Shown here: in pieces, positions 1 to 8,847 of the stretch | How positions within the stretch are numbered: position 1 is the first letter of the stretch | Layout: each line of letters begins with the position of its first letter | Assembly: GCF_019455385.1 (NCBI RefSeq) | Contig: NZ_JACOFR010000018.1 | Location: 62,001-126,000, forward strand | Reading direction: 5' to 3' | Length of the DNA: 64,000 nucleotides | Source of the DNA: Bradyrhizobium sp. BR 10289 | GTDB taxonomy: Bacteria > Pseudomonadota > Alphaproteobacteria > Rhizobiales > Xanthobacteraceae | Notes under the pieces: model-generated | Told to the model about the DNA's origin: nothing | The model's database searches: none | Seen by the model: only the letters and a program-made list of their open reading frames with translations | Translations under genes and position numbers: made by a program

Positions 1-69
1 GGGAACCGGTGCAATGTGTTCGTCGGGGTGGTGCGGCTCGTCCGCCTCTTCGTCGTGGATGCCCGTCAT
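1..69 (-). CDS. cpaE: CpaE pilus assembly protein, N-terminal fragment (cut by window edge)
   Basis: Only the first 23 codons are inside the window. The reading frame opens with ATG at 69, and this start codon overlaps the stop codon of the gene before it in an ATGA arrangement, the usual sign of translational coupling. The visible residues are acidic and rich in His and Pro. Assignment to CpaE, the MinD-like ATPase that positions the Tad pilus machine, rests on the order cpaB-cpaC-cpaD upstream, not on any catalytic motif, because the ATPase domain lies outside the window. Confidence 0.6.
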   Translation of the reverse strand, partial: MTGIHDEEADEPHHPDEHIAPVP

Positions 70-803
70 TTGCCTGTGTCGCTGAGTTTGGCCTTGTCGG
101 CGTCGGGATTCGGGGTCGAGATCGGCGTGCCCTTGCGATAGTGGTCGAAGGCGATGTCGCGCCGCGCGGTATAGACGGGCGTTTCCGCACGCGGCTGCTC
201 GAGGTCGGCGGGGTTGTCGATCATGGCGGCGAGATTGCGCTGGGTGGCGCAGCCGAGATTGAAATACGGCCGGTTCTCGTTGTAGCCGGGGTCGAGGATG
301 GATGGGCCGACGTCCTCCGGCCACAGTCCGCAGGGACCGGCGACCGCGGCGATCTTCGAATAGCTGAGGCGAATGGTCGGCAGCAGGCCGGGATCCTCGG
401 GGCGATAGGGATGCCGCACGACCGCACGCGCCGGCACGCCGCCGGAGGCGAGCACGGCGCGGATGTCCTGATAGGTCGTAGACGCCGCGCGCGAATTCGC
501 GGTGTCGACGGGCACGTCGACGACAACGGAGCCGGTGCCTTCGCGCGTCCAGTCCCGCGCGATGCCGGCGACGTCCGCCTGCTGCGCGGCCGTGAGGCCG
601 CCGCGCGCCTTGCCGACGAAGATCACGATCGACTTCTTGCCTTCCTGCACCGCGATCGGATGACGCTGGCGATAGTCGGTCGGCACCGTCTGGGTGGAGA
701 CGACGTCGCCGGTGGTGTTGCACGCGCCCAGCATGACGGCGAGGCCCGTCAGCGCCAGCGCGAGGCGCAAATTGCGACGTCGATCGGCTGATGTTGTCGT
801 CAT
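66..803 (-). CDS. cpaD: CpaD-type Flp/Tad pilus assembly lipoprotein
   Basis: This 245-residue protein has a lipoprotein signal: a twin-arginine-rich start, a hydrophobic stretch and an LGAC lipobox at about residues 25-28. It would therefore sit in the outer membrane. CpaD proteins of the Tad (tight adherence) system are outer-membrane lipoproteins thought to help the CpaC secretin assemble; this is family knowledge. It lies 40 bases after cpaC and overlaps the next gene by 4 bases, so it belongs to the cpa operon. The C-terminal half contains the Cys-bearing GPCGLWPED and FNLGCATQRNLAAM motifs that I associate with the family. Start chosen because it precedes the signal peptide directly. 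Confidence 0.88.
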   Translation of the reverse strand: MTTTSADRRRNLRLALALTGLAVMLGACNTTGDVVSTQTVPTDYRQRHPIAVQEGKKSIVIFVGKARGGLTAAQQADVAGIARDWTREGTGSVVVDVPVDTANSRAASTTYQDIRAVLASGGVPARAVVRHPYRPEDPGLLPTIRLSYSKIAAVAGPCGLWPEDVGPSILDPGYNENRPYFNLGCATQRNLAAMIDNPADLEQPRAETPVYTARRDIAFDHYRKGTPISTPNPDADKAKLSDTGK

Positions 804-843
804 CGCGGTGTCCCCTCTTGTCCCGGTCCCCAGACCGTCCGTC

Positions 844-2364
844 TCAGTCGATGATGAAGCCGAAATCCCCCGGCGAGCCGCCGATCGGATCGACGCGGCG
901 GGCGATGCCGTAGAGGCGGTTCATGCGGCCGAGCAGCGCGGTCTGCGCATCCGAGGCCGGCGCGAAGCCGTCATCGGGCCGCGACAATTCCTTCTGGGCC
1001 ACCGCGCGCACCACATAGGGCGTCACGATCACCATCAGCTCGGTCTCGTTGTTGACGTAGTCCTGGCTACGGAACAGCGCGCCGAGGATCGGCACCTGGT
1101 CGACGCCGGGCAGGCCGTTGATCGCCTGCTTGGTCTGCTGCTGGATCAGGCCGGCCATCGCCATCGAGCCGCCGGAGGGAATTTCCAGCGTGGTCTCGGC
1201 GCGGCGGGTCTGCACCGACGGGATGGTGATGGAGCTCGACGAGGTCGAGGACAGCGCCTGGGTCACCGTGATGGCGTTCTGGTTCGACAGCTCCGAGACT
1301 TCCGTCATCACGCGCAGGCTGATGCGGCCCTCGCTGAGCACGACCGGCGTGAAGTTCAGCGAGATGCCGAACTTCTTGTAGGTGATCTGGGTGGTACAGA
1401 CATGCGTGACCGGATCGCAGGAATAGCCTGCGGGAATCGGGAATTCGCCGCCCGCGATGAAGGTCGCGGACTCGCCCGAGATCGCGGTCAGGCTCGGCTC
1501 GGCCAGCGTGCGCATCACGCCGGCGCTTTCCATCGCGCGCATCGTGGCGTTGACGGTGGCGACGCCCTTGGCGAGGCCGCTGACGCCGAGACCGTTGCCG
1601 CTGACCAGCGGTCCGCCGGACACCGAGAACGGGTTGGTATTGTTGAAATTCACCACCGCGGTGCCGGCATTCAGGCTGGCACTGAGGTCGACGCCGAGCT
1701 GCTTGACGATGTCGCGGCGGACTTCGCCGACGACGACCTTGAGCATCACCTGGTCGCGGCCGCGCACGACGATGTTGTTGACGACCTTCTCCGAGCCGCC
1801 GACGAGTTTTGCGGCGACGTCGCCGGCCTGCTGCGCCTCGACCGGGCTCGACACCGAGCCGGTCAGCATCACGCTGTCGCCGACGCCTTCGATCTGCACG
1901 CCCGGCAGCGACGAACGCAGTGCCGCACGCATGCCGTTGAGGTCGCGCTTCACCGCGATGTCGTAGGAGGCTACCTGCTGGCCGTCGGCGGTGAAGAACA
2001 CCACGTTGGTCTGGCCGACCTGGGCGCCGATGATATAGGCGCGCTGCGACGAGCGGATCACCGCGTTGGCGATCTTGGGATCGGCCACCAGCACGTCCTT
2101 GACCTCGCGCGGCAGGTCGACGACGACGGACTTGCCGACGCCGAGCGAGAGAAACCGCGTCTTCGCCGGCGCGATCGATCCGACCGACGAGATGCCGAGA
2201 TCCGGCGCCTGCATCGGCGCCTGGTCGCCGACCGGCGCATCTGCCGCAGCGCTGACCATGCGAGGCGCCGCGAGCAGCCCCAGCATCAGCATCGTCCCCA
2301 TCAGGACCGAGCGCGCGCGCTTCCCCCGAATGCGCATGCCCGTCCGATCATCCCCGTAGTTCAT
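844..2364 (-). CDS. cpaC: CpaC/RcpA secretin of the Tad pilus
   Basis: The 506-residue protein begins with a signal peptide (hydrophobic stretch ending near SAAADA). It continues with a periplasmic N-domain containing a BON-like segment at roughly residues 110-190, and ends in a secretin domain from about 200 to 440. The VVVGEVRRDIVKQLGVDL segment and the later EFPIPAG and GGSMAMAGLI motifs are typical of type II/IV pilus secretins. It would form the outer-membrane channel through which the Flp pilus passes. It begins 11 bases after cpaB, so the two are co-transcribed. A GGGG-rich ribosome-binding site lies just ahead of the chosen ATG; an in-frame ATG nine codons later is an alternative. Confidence 0.93.
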   Translation of the reverse strand: MNYGDDRTGMRIRGKRARSVLMGTMLMLGLLAAPRMVSAAADAPVGDQAPMQAPDLGISSVGSIAPAKTRFLSLGVGKSVVVDLPREVKDVLVADPKIANAVIRSSQRAYIIGAQVGQTNVVFFTADGQQVASYDIAVKRDLNGMRAALRSSLPGVQIEGVGDSVMLTGSVSSPVEAQQAGDVAAKLVGGSEKVVNNIVVRGRDQVMLKVVVGEVRRDIVKQLGVDLSASLNAGTAVVNFNNTNPFSVSGGPLVSGNGLGVSGLAKGVATVNATMRAMESAGVMRTLAEPSLTAISGESATFIAGGEFPIPAGYSCDPVTHVCTTQITYKKFGISLNFTPVVLSEGRISLRVMTEVSELSNQNAITVTQALSSTSSSSITIPSVQTRRAETTLEIPSGGSMAMAGLIQQQTKQAINGLPGVDQVPILGALFRSQDYVNNETELMVIVTPYVVRAVAQKELSRPDDGFAPASDAQTALLGRMNRLYGIARRVDPIGGSPGDFGFIID

Positions 2365-2374
2365 GATGCCCCTA

Positions 2375-3202
2375 TCACTTCTGTGACGTCAGTTGCCGTG
2401 CCTGCACCCCGTAACGGATCACGTTGACCCCGCCGGTGGGACGCTTGATCTGGTCTTCGAGCGAGCTGTCGACGGCCGTGCCTGCATCGACGAGGGCGCG
2501 CAGCGCCAGCGACAATGTGCCGGCCTGGCGCCCGACCGAGAGCGTGGCGACCTGTTCCGGCTTGAGTTCGAGCGTGACGGTCTTGCCGAGCACGGCGTTC
2601 TGGCCCTCTTTTTCCTTCGGCGCCTGATCGATCGCGAGCACGCGGATGTTGGTCAGGATGACCTCGGACAGGATGAGGTCGTTGCCGCCGGTCGGACCAT
2701 TGGGGTTCGCGCCATCGGGGTTCTTCAGGCGGCGGGTCAGGACGATGTCGACGCGGTCGTTCGGCAGGATGAAGCCGCCGGCGCCCGTCTCGGCTGAAAT
2801 CTCGGTGGAGACGGCGCGCATGCCGGACGGCAGGATCGCGGCCATGAAGCCGGAGCCCTCGGCCCGGACCAGCTTCTGCTCGCGGATCGGCTCGCCCTGC
2901 ATCAGCGGCACGCGCGCGATCGACCCGGCGATCTGGGTCTGCGCCTCGGGCCGGTTGTCGCGGCGGATGAAGGCGCTGCTCGCGGTCGATGCCGGCCAGG
3001 ACTGCCATTGCAGATCGTCGGGCTTCACGGCCTGGCCGAGCTGGATGTCGTTCTTCGCGACCAGCACCTCGACCGTCGGCAGCTTCTCGGCGGCGGGGAG
3101 GGCGACGGGCAAGGGTGCGTTCTGGTAGCCGCTCGCCAGATACGCAGCGACGCCGCCGGCGGCCAGCGCGATGACGAGAACGACAATGCGTGCGGTGTTC
3201 AT
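2375..3202 (-). CDS. cpaB: CpaB/RcpC pilus assembly protein with SAF domain
   Basis: The 275-residue protein has one N-terminal membrane anchor (residues about 6-25) followed by a SAF-like domain (VLVAKNDIQLGQAVKPDDL) and an Flp pilus assembly region that includes NDRVDIVLTRRL. CpaB proteins are periplasmic components of the Tad pilus machine and contact the secretin; this is family knowledge. It is the first cpa gene of this transcription unit in view, and no pilin (flp) or prepilin peptidase (cpaA) gene is found upstream in the 452 bases before gshB. Those genes, if present, must be elsewhere in the genome. Confidence 0.92.
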   Translation of the reverse strand: MNTARIVVLVIALAAGGVAAYLASGYQNAPLPVALPAAEKLPTVEVLVAKNDIQLGQAVKPDDLQWQSWPASTASSAFIRRDNRPEAQTQIAGSIARVPLMQGEPIREQKLVRAEGSGFMAAILPSGMRAVSTEISAETGAGGFILPNDRVDIVLTRRLKNPDGANPNGPTGGNDLILSEVILTNIRVLAIDQAPKEKEGQNAVLGKTVTLELKPEQVATLSVGRQAGTLSLALRALVDAGTAVDSSLEDQIKRPTGGVNVIRYGVQARQLTSQK

Positions 3203-3490
3203 ACGCTTCTACTCTTACGCAGGGCACTCGAACCGCACGTGGCGGGTTCCCCGGTGTCGATGAGTAGGCAGTAAAAGTATAAGGGGTGTTGCGAGGCCGA
3301 ATGTGATGGCCAGTGACACTGCGCGTTCTGGGCAGATGGTGAACGTCGCGTTATCCGCTCGGCCAGTGGCCCCGTAGAATCACGTGTGGCGCGTCGTTCG
3401 TTTGCATGACGCGCGCGGCGGCATGGTGAATGGGTGGTTAGTGGCGTGCGATAGCAAGGTTACAGTGTCACCGCAGCGATACTGCTGATC
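3203..3490. other. Intergenic leader of the cpa operon
   Basis: This stretch between the cpaB start and a repeat element contains no convincing coding sequence on either strand. It should carry the cpa operon promoter, but I cannot point to convincing -35 and -10 boxes. It is somewhat richer in A and T than the flanking genes. Confidence 0.4.
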
Positions 3491-3636
3491 CGTCATCCTG
3501 AGGTGCGAGGCATGGGACGCAAAGCGTCCCATGGGGAGCCTCGAAGGATGAACAGCCGGGATGCAGCAACATGCTGCAACAGCCGGGCCGTCGCCCTTCG
3601 AGGGCCGCTGAAGAAGCGGCCACCTCAGGGTGACGG
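3491..3636. repeat. Extragenic palindromic element with three internal hairpins
   Basis: The outer arms (3491-3505 and 3621-3635) pair over 15 bases with one mismatch. Inside are three perfect hairpins: a 10-base pair of arms around AAA (3511-3533), 7-base TGCAGCA arms with a 3-base loop, and GGCCGCT arms with a 5-base loop. The whole could fold into a branched cruciform. It sits 18 bases past the gshB stop codon and upstream of cpaB. Elements of this type are widespread between bradyrhizobial genes by my recollection; copy number needs a genome search. Confidence 0.8.
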
Positions 3637-3654
3637 CGATCGATTGCGCGGAAG

Positions 3655-4599
3655 CTACTTCGCCCGCTTCTGCTCGATCACGTCCCAGACCTTTGCCGCC
3701 ACGTCAGGCCCGCCGAGCCGCGCGATGGCGCGGATGCCGGTCGGCGAGGTCACGTTGATCTCGGTGAGGTTGCCGTTGATGACGTCGATGCCGACGAACA
3801 ACAGGCCACGTTCGCGCAGCGCGGGGCCCACGGTGGCGCAGATCTCGCGCTCGCGTGGGGTCAGCTCGGTCTCCTGCGCAGCGCCGCCGCGCACCATATT
3901 GGAGCGGAGATCGTCGGCGGCGGGCACGCGGTTCACCGCGCCGGCGAACTCGCCGTTGACCAGGATGATGCGCTTGTCGCCGTGCTTCACCTCGGGGATG
4001 AACTGCTGGATCACCCAGGCTTCCTTGAACGTCACCGAGAACATGTCGAACAGCGAGCCGAAATTCATGTCCTGCGGCATCACGCGGAACACCGCCGCGC
4101 CGCCATGGCCGTGCAGCGGCTTCATGACGACGGCGCCGTGCTTGTCGCGGAACGCGTTGATCTCATCCAGGTCGCGCGAGATCAGCGTCGGCGGCATCAG
4201 CTGCGGGAAATTCATCACGAACAGCTTTTCGGGCGCGTTACGCACCGAAGCGGGGTCGTTGACGACAAGCGTCTTCGGGTGGATGCGCTCGAGCAGATGC
4301 GTCGAGGTGATATAGGCGAGGTCGAACGGCGGATCCTGGCGCAGCAGCACCACGTCAAAACCGTTCAGCGCCTCGCGCCTGGGCTCGCCGAGGGTGAAAT
4401 GATTGCCGGGCTCGTCGCGCACCGTCAGCAGCTGGACCGGCGCCACGATCTCCTCGCCGACCATCGAGAGCTTGTCGGGCGTATAATAGGACAGGCCATG
4501 GCCGCGCTTCTGCGCCTCCAGCAGCAACGCGAAGGTGGAATCGCCCTTGATGTTGATGCGGGCGATGGGGTCCATTTGGACGGCGACGTTGAGTTTCAT
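3655..4599 (-). CDS. gshB: Glutathione synthetase
   Basis: The 314-residue ATP-grasp enzyme joins gamma-glutamylcysteine to glycine, the last step of glutathione synthesis in the cytoplasm. The N-terminal MDPIARINIKGDSTFALL segment is characteristic of bacterial GshB. The central HPKTLVVNDPASVRNAPEKL region, the glycine-rich loop in MKPLHGHGGAAVF and the C-terminal GIDVINGNLTEINVTSPTG region complete the fold. The ATG at 4599 is preferred because it gives the standard N-terminus; a longer reading frame upstream adds residues without family character. It follows yraN by 10 bases, in the same orientation as rsmI and yraN, an order common in alphaproteobacteria. Confidence 0.96.
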   Translation of the reverse strand: MKLNVAVQMDPIARINIKGDSTFALLLEAQKRGHGLSYYTPDKLSMVGEEIVAPVQLLTVRDEPGNHFTLGEPRREALNGFDVVLLRQDPPFDLAYITSTHLLERIHPKTLVVNDPASVRNAPEKLFVMNFPQLMPPTLISRDLDEINAFRDKHGAVVMKPLHGHGGAAVFRVMPQDMNFGSLFDMFSVTFKEAWVIQQFIPEVKHGDKRIILVNGEFAGAVNRVPAADDLRSNMVRGGAAQETELTPREREICATVGPALRERGLLFVGIDVINGNLTEINVTSPTGIRAIARLGGPDVAAKVWDVIEQKRAK

Positions 4600-4609
4600 G
4601 GTCTGCCTT

Positions 4610-5011
4610 TCAGGTCGAGGCGTCGAATGCCGCCAACACATGGCGCGGAAGTGAGCGCGGCGCAATCAGCATGGCGTCGAATCGCAGTTCGAATTCGGCA
4701 TGCTCGGGATGCGCCACGAGCCAGCCTTGAGCGGCGTCGATGATGCGCTGCTGCTGGCGGGGCGTCACCGCATAGGCGGCTTCGTCGAGGCTGGCCCGGG
4801 CCTTGACCTCGACGAAGGCGATCAGGTTGCGTCGGCGCGCGATGAGGTCGATCTCGCCATGCGGCGTGCGGTAGCGTTTGGCGAGGATGCGGTAGCCCTT
4901 GGCCATCAGGTAGGCGGCGGCGCGGCTCTCGGCCGAGATGCCGGTGCGGAACGCGGCCACGCGCTCGGGCGAGGCGATCTTCGGTTCGGTGGGCGCCTTA
5001 CTCCTCGCCAT
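4610..5011 (-). CDS. YraN/UPF0102 family putative endonuclease
   Basis: This 133-residue protein carries the restriction-enzyme-like core of the UPF0102 family: GEIDLIARRRN followed by IAFVEVKAR, the E/D...ExK nuclease pattern. Biological function in the family is poorly defined, with Holliday-junction or DNA-repair roles proposed. The ATG at 5011 is chosen because it lies just inside the end of rsmI, giving a 14-base overlap and a normal-length protein. Any upstream extension would read far into rsmI. The overlap implies co-translation with rsmI. Confidence 0.9.
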   Translation of the reverse strand: MARSKAPTEPKIASPERVAAFRTGISAESRAAAYLMAKGYRILAKRYRTPHGEIDLIARRRNLIAFVEVKARASLDEAAYAVTPRQQQRIIDAAQGWLVAHPEHAEFELRFDAMLIAPRSLPRHVLAAFDAST

Positions 5012-5948
5012 CGTTGTCCCTGAGGTCCTTGGCGAGCTCGAGCGCGCGGGCATAGACCTCGCGGCGCGGCCGGCCCGACAGCGCAACCGCATGCGCGACA
5101 GCATCCTTGACACTGTGCGCGGCGAGCTGCGCGCGCAGCACATCGTCCAATGCGTCCGATGTCAGCATTTCGGCGTCGGCCGCTGGCGGAGCGATCACCA
5201 GCACGAATTCGCCGCGCGTCTCCAGCCTGTCGGCGTCGCGCGCCAGCTCGCTCAGTGTCGCGCGTGAAATCTCCTCGTGCAGTTTTGTCAATTCGCGGCA
5301 GATCGCGGCCTCGCGCGTGCCCATGATCTCGGCGAGCTCGGCCAGCGTGTCCTGCACGCGATTGCCGGAATCGAACATCACCAGCGTGGCGTCGATGCGG
5401 GCAAGCTCCGTGAGGCGCGATTTCCGCGCCGCCGATTTCGCCGGCAAAAAACCCTCGAAGAAGAAACGGTCGGTCGGCAGCGCCGCGACGGACAGCGCGG
5501 CCAGCACCGAGGACGGGCCGGGCAGCGCATACACGGCGTGGCCGGCGGCGCAGACCTCGCGCACCAGCTTGAACCCGGGATCGGAGATCAGCGGCGTGCC
5601 GGCATCCGACACCAGCGCGACCGATCCGCCTGAAGCGAGCGCCTCCAAAATCTTTGGCCGCGCGGCCTCGGCATTGTGCTCGTGATATTGCTTGAGCGTT
5701 GCTGCGATGTCGTATCGCTCGGTCAGGCGGCGCGTGATGCGGGTGTCTTCGCAGGCGATGACGTCGACGCCGGCCAGCGTCTGCAGCGCCCGCAACGTGA
5801 TGTCGCCGAGATTGCCGATGGGGGTCGCGACCAGATGCAGGCCCGGCGCGGCCTTCGGGGCGGGCAGCCGGTGGGCGTCGATGGAGAAGCCGCGCGGGGC
5901 GGCGTCCGTCGTTTCAGGTGTATTTATCGAGGCCGGCTTTGCGCGCAT
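4998..5948 (-). CDS. rsmI: 16S rRNA (cytidine-1402 2'-O) methyltransferase RsmI
   Basis: The 316-residue protein belongs to the tetrapyrrole-methylase fold. It shows the HLVATPIGNLGDITLRAL strand-loop and the ACEDTRITRRL and DAGTPLISDPGF motifs that define RsmI. It methylates the ribose of C1402 in the 16S decoding centre. About 40 N-terminal residues precede the catalytic core, which is somewhat longer than in E. coli. It heads the minus-strand unit rsmI-yraN-gshB and is divergent from the lipoprotein gene at 6287, a layout also common in proteobacteria where a PBP activator adjoins rsmI. Confidence 0.95.
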   Translation of the reverse strand: MRAKPASINTPETTDAAPRGFSIDAHRLPAPKAAPGLHLVATPIGNLGDITLRALQTLAGVDVIACEDTRITRRLTERYDIAATLKQYHEHNAEAARPKILEALASGGSVALVSDAGTPLISDPGFKLVREVCAAGHAVYALPGPSSVLAALSVAALPTDRFFFEGFLPAKSAARKSRLTELARIDATLVMFDSGNRVQDTLAELAEIMGTREAAICRELTKLHEEISRATLSELARDADRLETRGEFVLVIAPPAADAEMLTSDALDDVLRAQLAAHSVKDAVAHAVALSGRPRREVYARALELAKDLRDNDGEE

Positions 5949-6031
5949 AATGAGACGAACTTAGGCATGATATCAGGGGCTGGGAACCGGTCCTTCGAAA
6001 AAGATCATGGCGAGGCAAGGGGTGAAGGACT

Positions 6032-6060
6032 GGAATGTGATCCATCCGGCATCACATTCC
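6032..6060. promoter_or_regulatory. Perfect inverted repeat in the rsmI/lipoprotein divergent region
   Basis: GGAATGTGAT and its exact reverse complement ATCACATTCC are separated by 9 bases. The right arm is followed at once by a second short palindrome, TTCCCGAGGGAA. It lies between two divergent genes, so an operator is possible; a structured leader for the minus-strand rsmI unit is not supported because the repeat lies upstream of its start codon by 84 bases. Its function is not known. Confidence 0.45.
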
Positions 6061-6286
6061 CGAGGGAATGCAGCATCAGCGTCATATTGAGGGCGGAAAC
6101 GCCGCCTTGATGCTGCGGGACGGACGGTGGGCAGCTAGCCGGGATTTGAGGTGCGGCCGCGTTAAGCGGTTATTATCCTTTTGTTTTGGTTAACTATTTG
6201 CCGACATTATGCCTGAATCCGCGACTTCTGTCGCGGCAAGAATCGTTGTGACCGGCCGGCGCCGGCTGGTCAGAAGAGAAGCTGCC

Positions 6287-7519
6287 ATGGGCCCGCGTGA
6301 TCCAAAGTTTCCCGTTCAGGGGCCCCGACTGTCGGGAGCGACCCGGCGGAGCGCGCTCGGCCTGTTGCTCGGCGCGCCGCTGCTGTCGGCCTGCGCCGGC
6401 GTGCAGCAGAGCCTCAGCCAGTTCTCCAACCCCTTCAGCAGCTCCTCCCCGCCTCCGGCCCAGCCGGCAGGTCCCCCGCAGCAGGCGACGACCGCCGGCA
6501 CAGGCGGAGTCAAGGTCGCCGTGATCCTGCCGCTCTCGGCCGCCGGCAATGCCGGTCTCGCCGCCCAATCCATGCGCAACGCCGCCGAGATGGCGCTGGC
6601 CGAGTTCCAGAACCCGAACATCCAGCTCCTGATCAAGGACGACAATGGCAGCCCGCAAGGCGCACAGGCCGGCGCACAGCAGGCGGTGGACGAAGGCGCC
6701 GAGATCATCCTGGGGCCGCTGTTCGCGCAGTCGGTGCCGGCGGTGGCGCAGGTCGCGCGCACCCGCGGCATTTCCGTGATCGCGTTCTCGACCGATTCCA
6801 GCATCGCCGGCCGCGGCGTTTATCTCTTGAGCTTCCTGCCGGAGTCCGACGTCAACCGGATCGTCGAATATTCCGCCAGTATCGGAAAGCGCTCGGTCGC
6901 CGTGCTCGTGCCCGACAATGCCTATGGCAATGTGGTCGAGGCTGCGGTGAAGGCGGCGGTGCCGCGCCGTGGCGGGCGCATCGTCGCGTTCGAGAAATAC
7001 GGCGCCGATCGCGCCACGCCGGCGCGCAACGTGGCGCAAGCCCTTGGCGGCGCGGATGCGCTGTTCATTGCGGACGACGGCGATGCCGTCGTCACGGTTG
7101 CCGACGCGATGACGGCGGCGGGTGCGAATTTGCGCAACATCCAGCTGCTCGGCACCGGCCTTTGGGACAATCCGCGCGTCTATGCCAATGCGAGCCTGCA
7201 AGGCGGCCTCTACGCCGCGCCGGATCCGGCCGGCTTTCGCGCGTTCTCCGGCCGCTACCGCACCAAATACGGCGCCGAGCCGATCCGCACCGCGACGCTC
7301 GCCTATGACGCGGTCGCCCTCGTCGCAGCGCTCGCACGCACGCAAGGGACAACGCGCTTCTCGCCTGACGTGCTCACCAATCCTTCCGGCTTTGCCGGCA
7401 TCGACGGCCTGTTCCGCTTCCGCAGCGATGGCACGAATGAGCGCGGTCTTGCGGTGATGAAGGTGACGACGGGTGGCGGCGTTGCCGTCGCGGGCTCGCC
7501 GAAGAGTTTTGGGGCGTAG
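6287..7519 (+). CDS. Periplasmic-binding-fold lipoprotein, putative penicillin-binding protein activator
   Basis: The 410-residue protein has a signal ending in a LLSAC lipobox, a Ser/Pro-rich linker, and then a type 1 periplasmic-binding fold beginning at VKVAVILPLSAAGNAGLAAQ. This fold is shared by leucine-binding proteins and by the C-terminal domain of LpoA. Its position divergent from rsmI, as an isolated gene without ABC transporter partners, favours the LpoA-like role of stimulating a peptidoglycan synthase over amino-acid uptake. That role is inferred. The ATG at 6287 follows a GAAGAGAA stretch; an in-frame ATG 26 codons earlier is possible. Confidence 0.82.
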   Translation: MGPRDPKFPVQGPRLSGATRRSALGLLLGAPLLSACAGVQQSLSQFSNPFSSSSPPPAQPAGPPQQATTAGTGGVKVAVILPLSAAGNAGLAAQSMRNAAEMALAEFQNPNIQLLIKDDNGSPQGAQAGAQQAVDEGAEIILGPLFAQSVPAVAQVARTRGISVIAFSTDSSIAGRGVYLLSFLPESDVNRIVEYSASIGKRSVAVLVPDNAYGNVVEAAVKAAVPRRGGRIVAFEKYGADRATPARNVAQALGGADALFIADDGDAVVTVADAMTAAGANLRNIQLLGTGLWDNPRVYANASLQGGLYAAPDPAGFRAFSGRYRTKYGAEPIRTATLAYDAVALVAALARTQGTTRFSPDVLTNPSGFAGIDGLFRFRSDGTNERGLAVMKVTTGGGVAVAGSPKSFGA

Positions 7520-7545
7520 CTCCCACCGCGGATGCTGCTGTGCTC

Positions 7546-7679
7546 CCTCGCCCCGCTTGCGGGGAGAGGGTTGGGGTGAGGCGGACTCTCCGCGGGGACG
7601 GTGAGAGTCGGATTTCGTGGAGAGTCCCCCTCACCCGCCGCGCTTCGCGCGTCGGCCTCTCCCCGCAAGCGGGGCGAGG
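7546..7679. repeat. Long palindromic element at a convergent junction
   Basis: Two 24-base arms (7546-7569 and 7656-7679) are perfect reverse complements, and each arm is itself a hairpin built on GCTTGC or GCAAGC. Inner segments with GGGTGAG and CTCACCC character pair further. It fills the gap between the stop codons of the lipoprotein and hemW, which face each other, so it could end transcription from both sides. Confidence 0.88.
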
Positions 7680-7689
7680 CGAAGAGCGG

Positions 7690-8847
7690 TTACGCCGCCA
7701 AATCCGCGACCACCGCATCCAGTACCGGGAAACCGCTGCTGGTCACGCGCAGACGGCCTGTGGCATCGACGGTGATCGCGCCCTCTTCGCGCAGCAGCGC
7801 GATGCGTTTTGGATCGAGCTCGCGGCCCGCGAGGGCCTTGTAGCGCTCGGGATCGATGCCTTCGGCGAGACGCAATCCCATCAGCAGGAATTCGTCGGCG
7901 CGTTCTTCGCTGTTGAGCAGATCGTCGGTGACGATTCCGTGGCCGTTGGTCTCGACCCGCATCAGCCAGGCTTCGGGGCGCTTCTCGGTGGCGGTGGCGT
8001 GCCTGATACCGTCGATGTCGAGGCGGCCATGGGCGCCGGGGCCGATGCCGGCATATTCCTCGCCGCGCCAATAGACCAGATTGTGCCGGCACTCGGCGCC
8101 GCGCCGCGCGTGATTTGAAATCTCGTAGGCGGGCAGGCCGAGCTTGTCGCAGGTTTCCTGCGTCACATCGTAAAGCGCGCGCGCGACCGCCTCGTCCGGC
8201 GTCTTCAATTTGCCGGCCTGGTGCAGGCCGAAGAACGGCGTGCCTTCCTCGATGGTCAATTGATAGAGCGACAGATGCTCGGCGGCTTCATCGATCGCGA
8301 GCTTGAGCTCGTCGGCCCACATCGCCGGCGTCTGGTCCGGGCGGGCGTAGATCAGATCGAACGAATAGCGGTCGAACGAGCGGCGCGCGATCGCAACGGC
8401 ATCGAGCGCCTCGCGCGCGCTGTGCATGCGCCCCAGCGCTTTCAGCGAGGCATCGTCGAGCGCCTGCACGCCGAGCGAGACACGGTTGACGCCGGCCGAG
8501 CGATAGCCGGCAAAGCGCGTGGCTTCGACGCTGGTCGGGTTCGCTTCCAGCGTCACTTCGACATCGCCGGCGACGGTCCAGTGCTTGCCGATCGCATCGA
8601 GCACGGCGCCGACGGTTGCCGGCTGCATCAGCGACGGCGTGCCGCCGCCGAGGAAGATCGAGCTGACTTCGCGGCCGGGGGAACGCTCGGCCGTCGTTGC
8701 GATCTCGCGCGCGAAGGCGGATGCAAACCGTGCTTCGTCGATCGCGGCGTGACGGACATGGCTGTTGAAGTCGCAATACGGGCACTTCGACAGGCAGAAC
8801 GGCCAGTGCACGTAGACGCCAAACGCATCCTTGTTAGCGCGGCTCAA
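7690..8847 (-). CDS. hemW: HemW radical-SAM protein (heme chaperone)
   Basis: The 385-residue protein has the radical-SAM cluster motif CxxxCxxC with cysteines 18, 22 and 25, followed by the GGGTPSLM loop that binds S-adenosylmethionine. Formerly annotated as oxygen-independent coproporphyrinogen III oxidase, this shorter class lacks the full HemN N-terminus and is now regarded as a heme-transfer chaperone. The start is a TTG; no better start lies upstream, and a 14-base overlap with the end of rdgB supports coupling. The order rph-rdgB-hemW is usual in alphaproteobacteria. Confidence 0.93.
   Translation of the reverse strand: MSRANKDAFGVYVHWPFCLSKCPYCDFNSHVRHAAIDEARFASAFAREIATTAERSPGREVSSIFLGGGTPSLMQPATVGAVLDAIGKHWTVAGDVEVTLEANPTSVEATRFAGYRSAGVNRVSLGVQALDDASLKALGRMHSAREALDAVAIARRSFDRYSFDLIYARPDQTPAMWADELKLAIDEAAEHLSLYQLTIEEGTPFFGLHQAGKLKTPDEAVARALYDVTQETCDKLGLPAYEISNHARRGAECRHNLVYWRGEEYAGIGPGAHGRLDIDGIRHATATEKRPEAWLMRVETNGHGIVTDDLLNSEERADEFLLMGLRLAEGIDPERYKALAGRELDPKRIALLREEGAITVDATGRLRVTSSGFPVLDAVVADLAA

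Noticed and set aside
694..2427. 577-codon plus-strand frame opposite cpaC
   Set aside because: Shadow of the cpa genes, rich in Arg, Asp and His, with no signal or motif.
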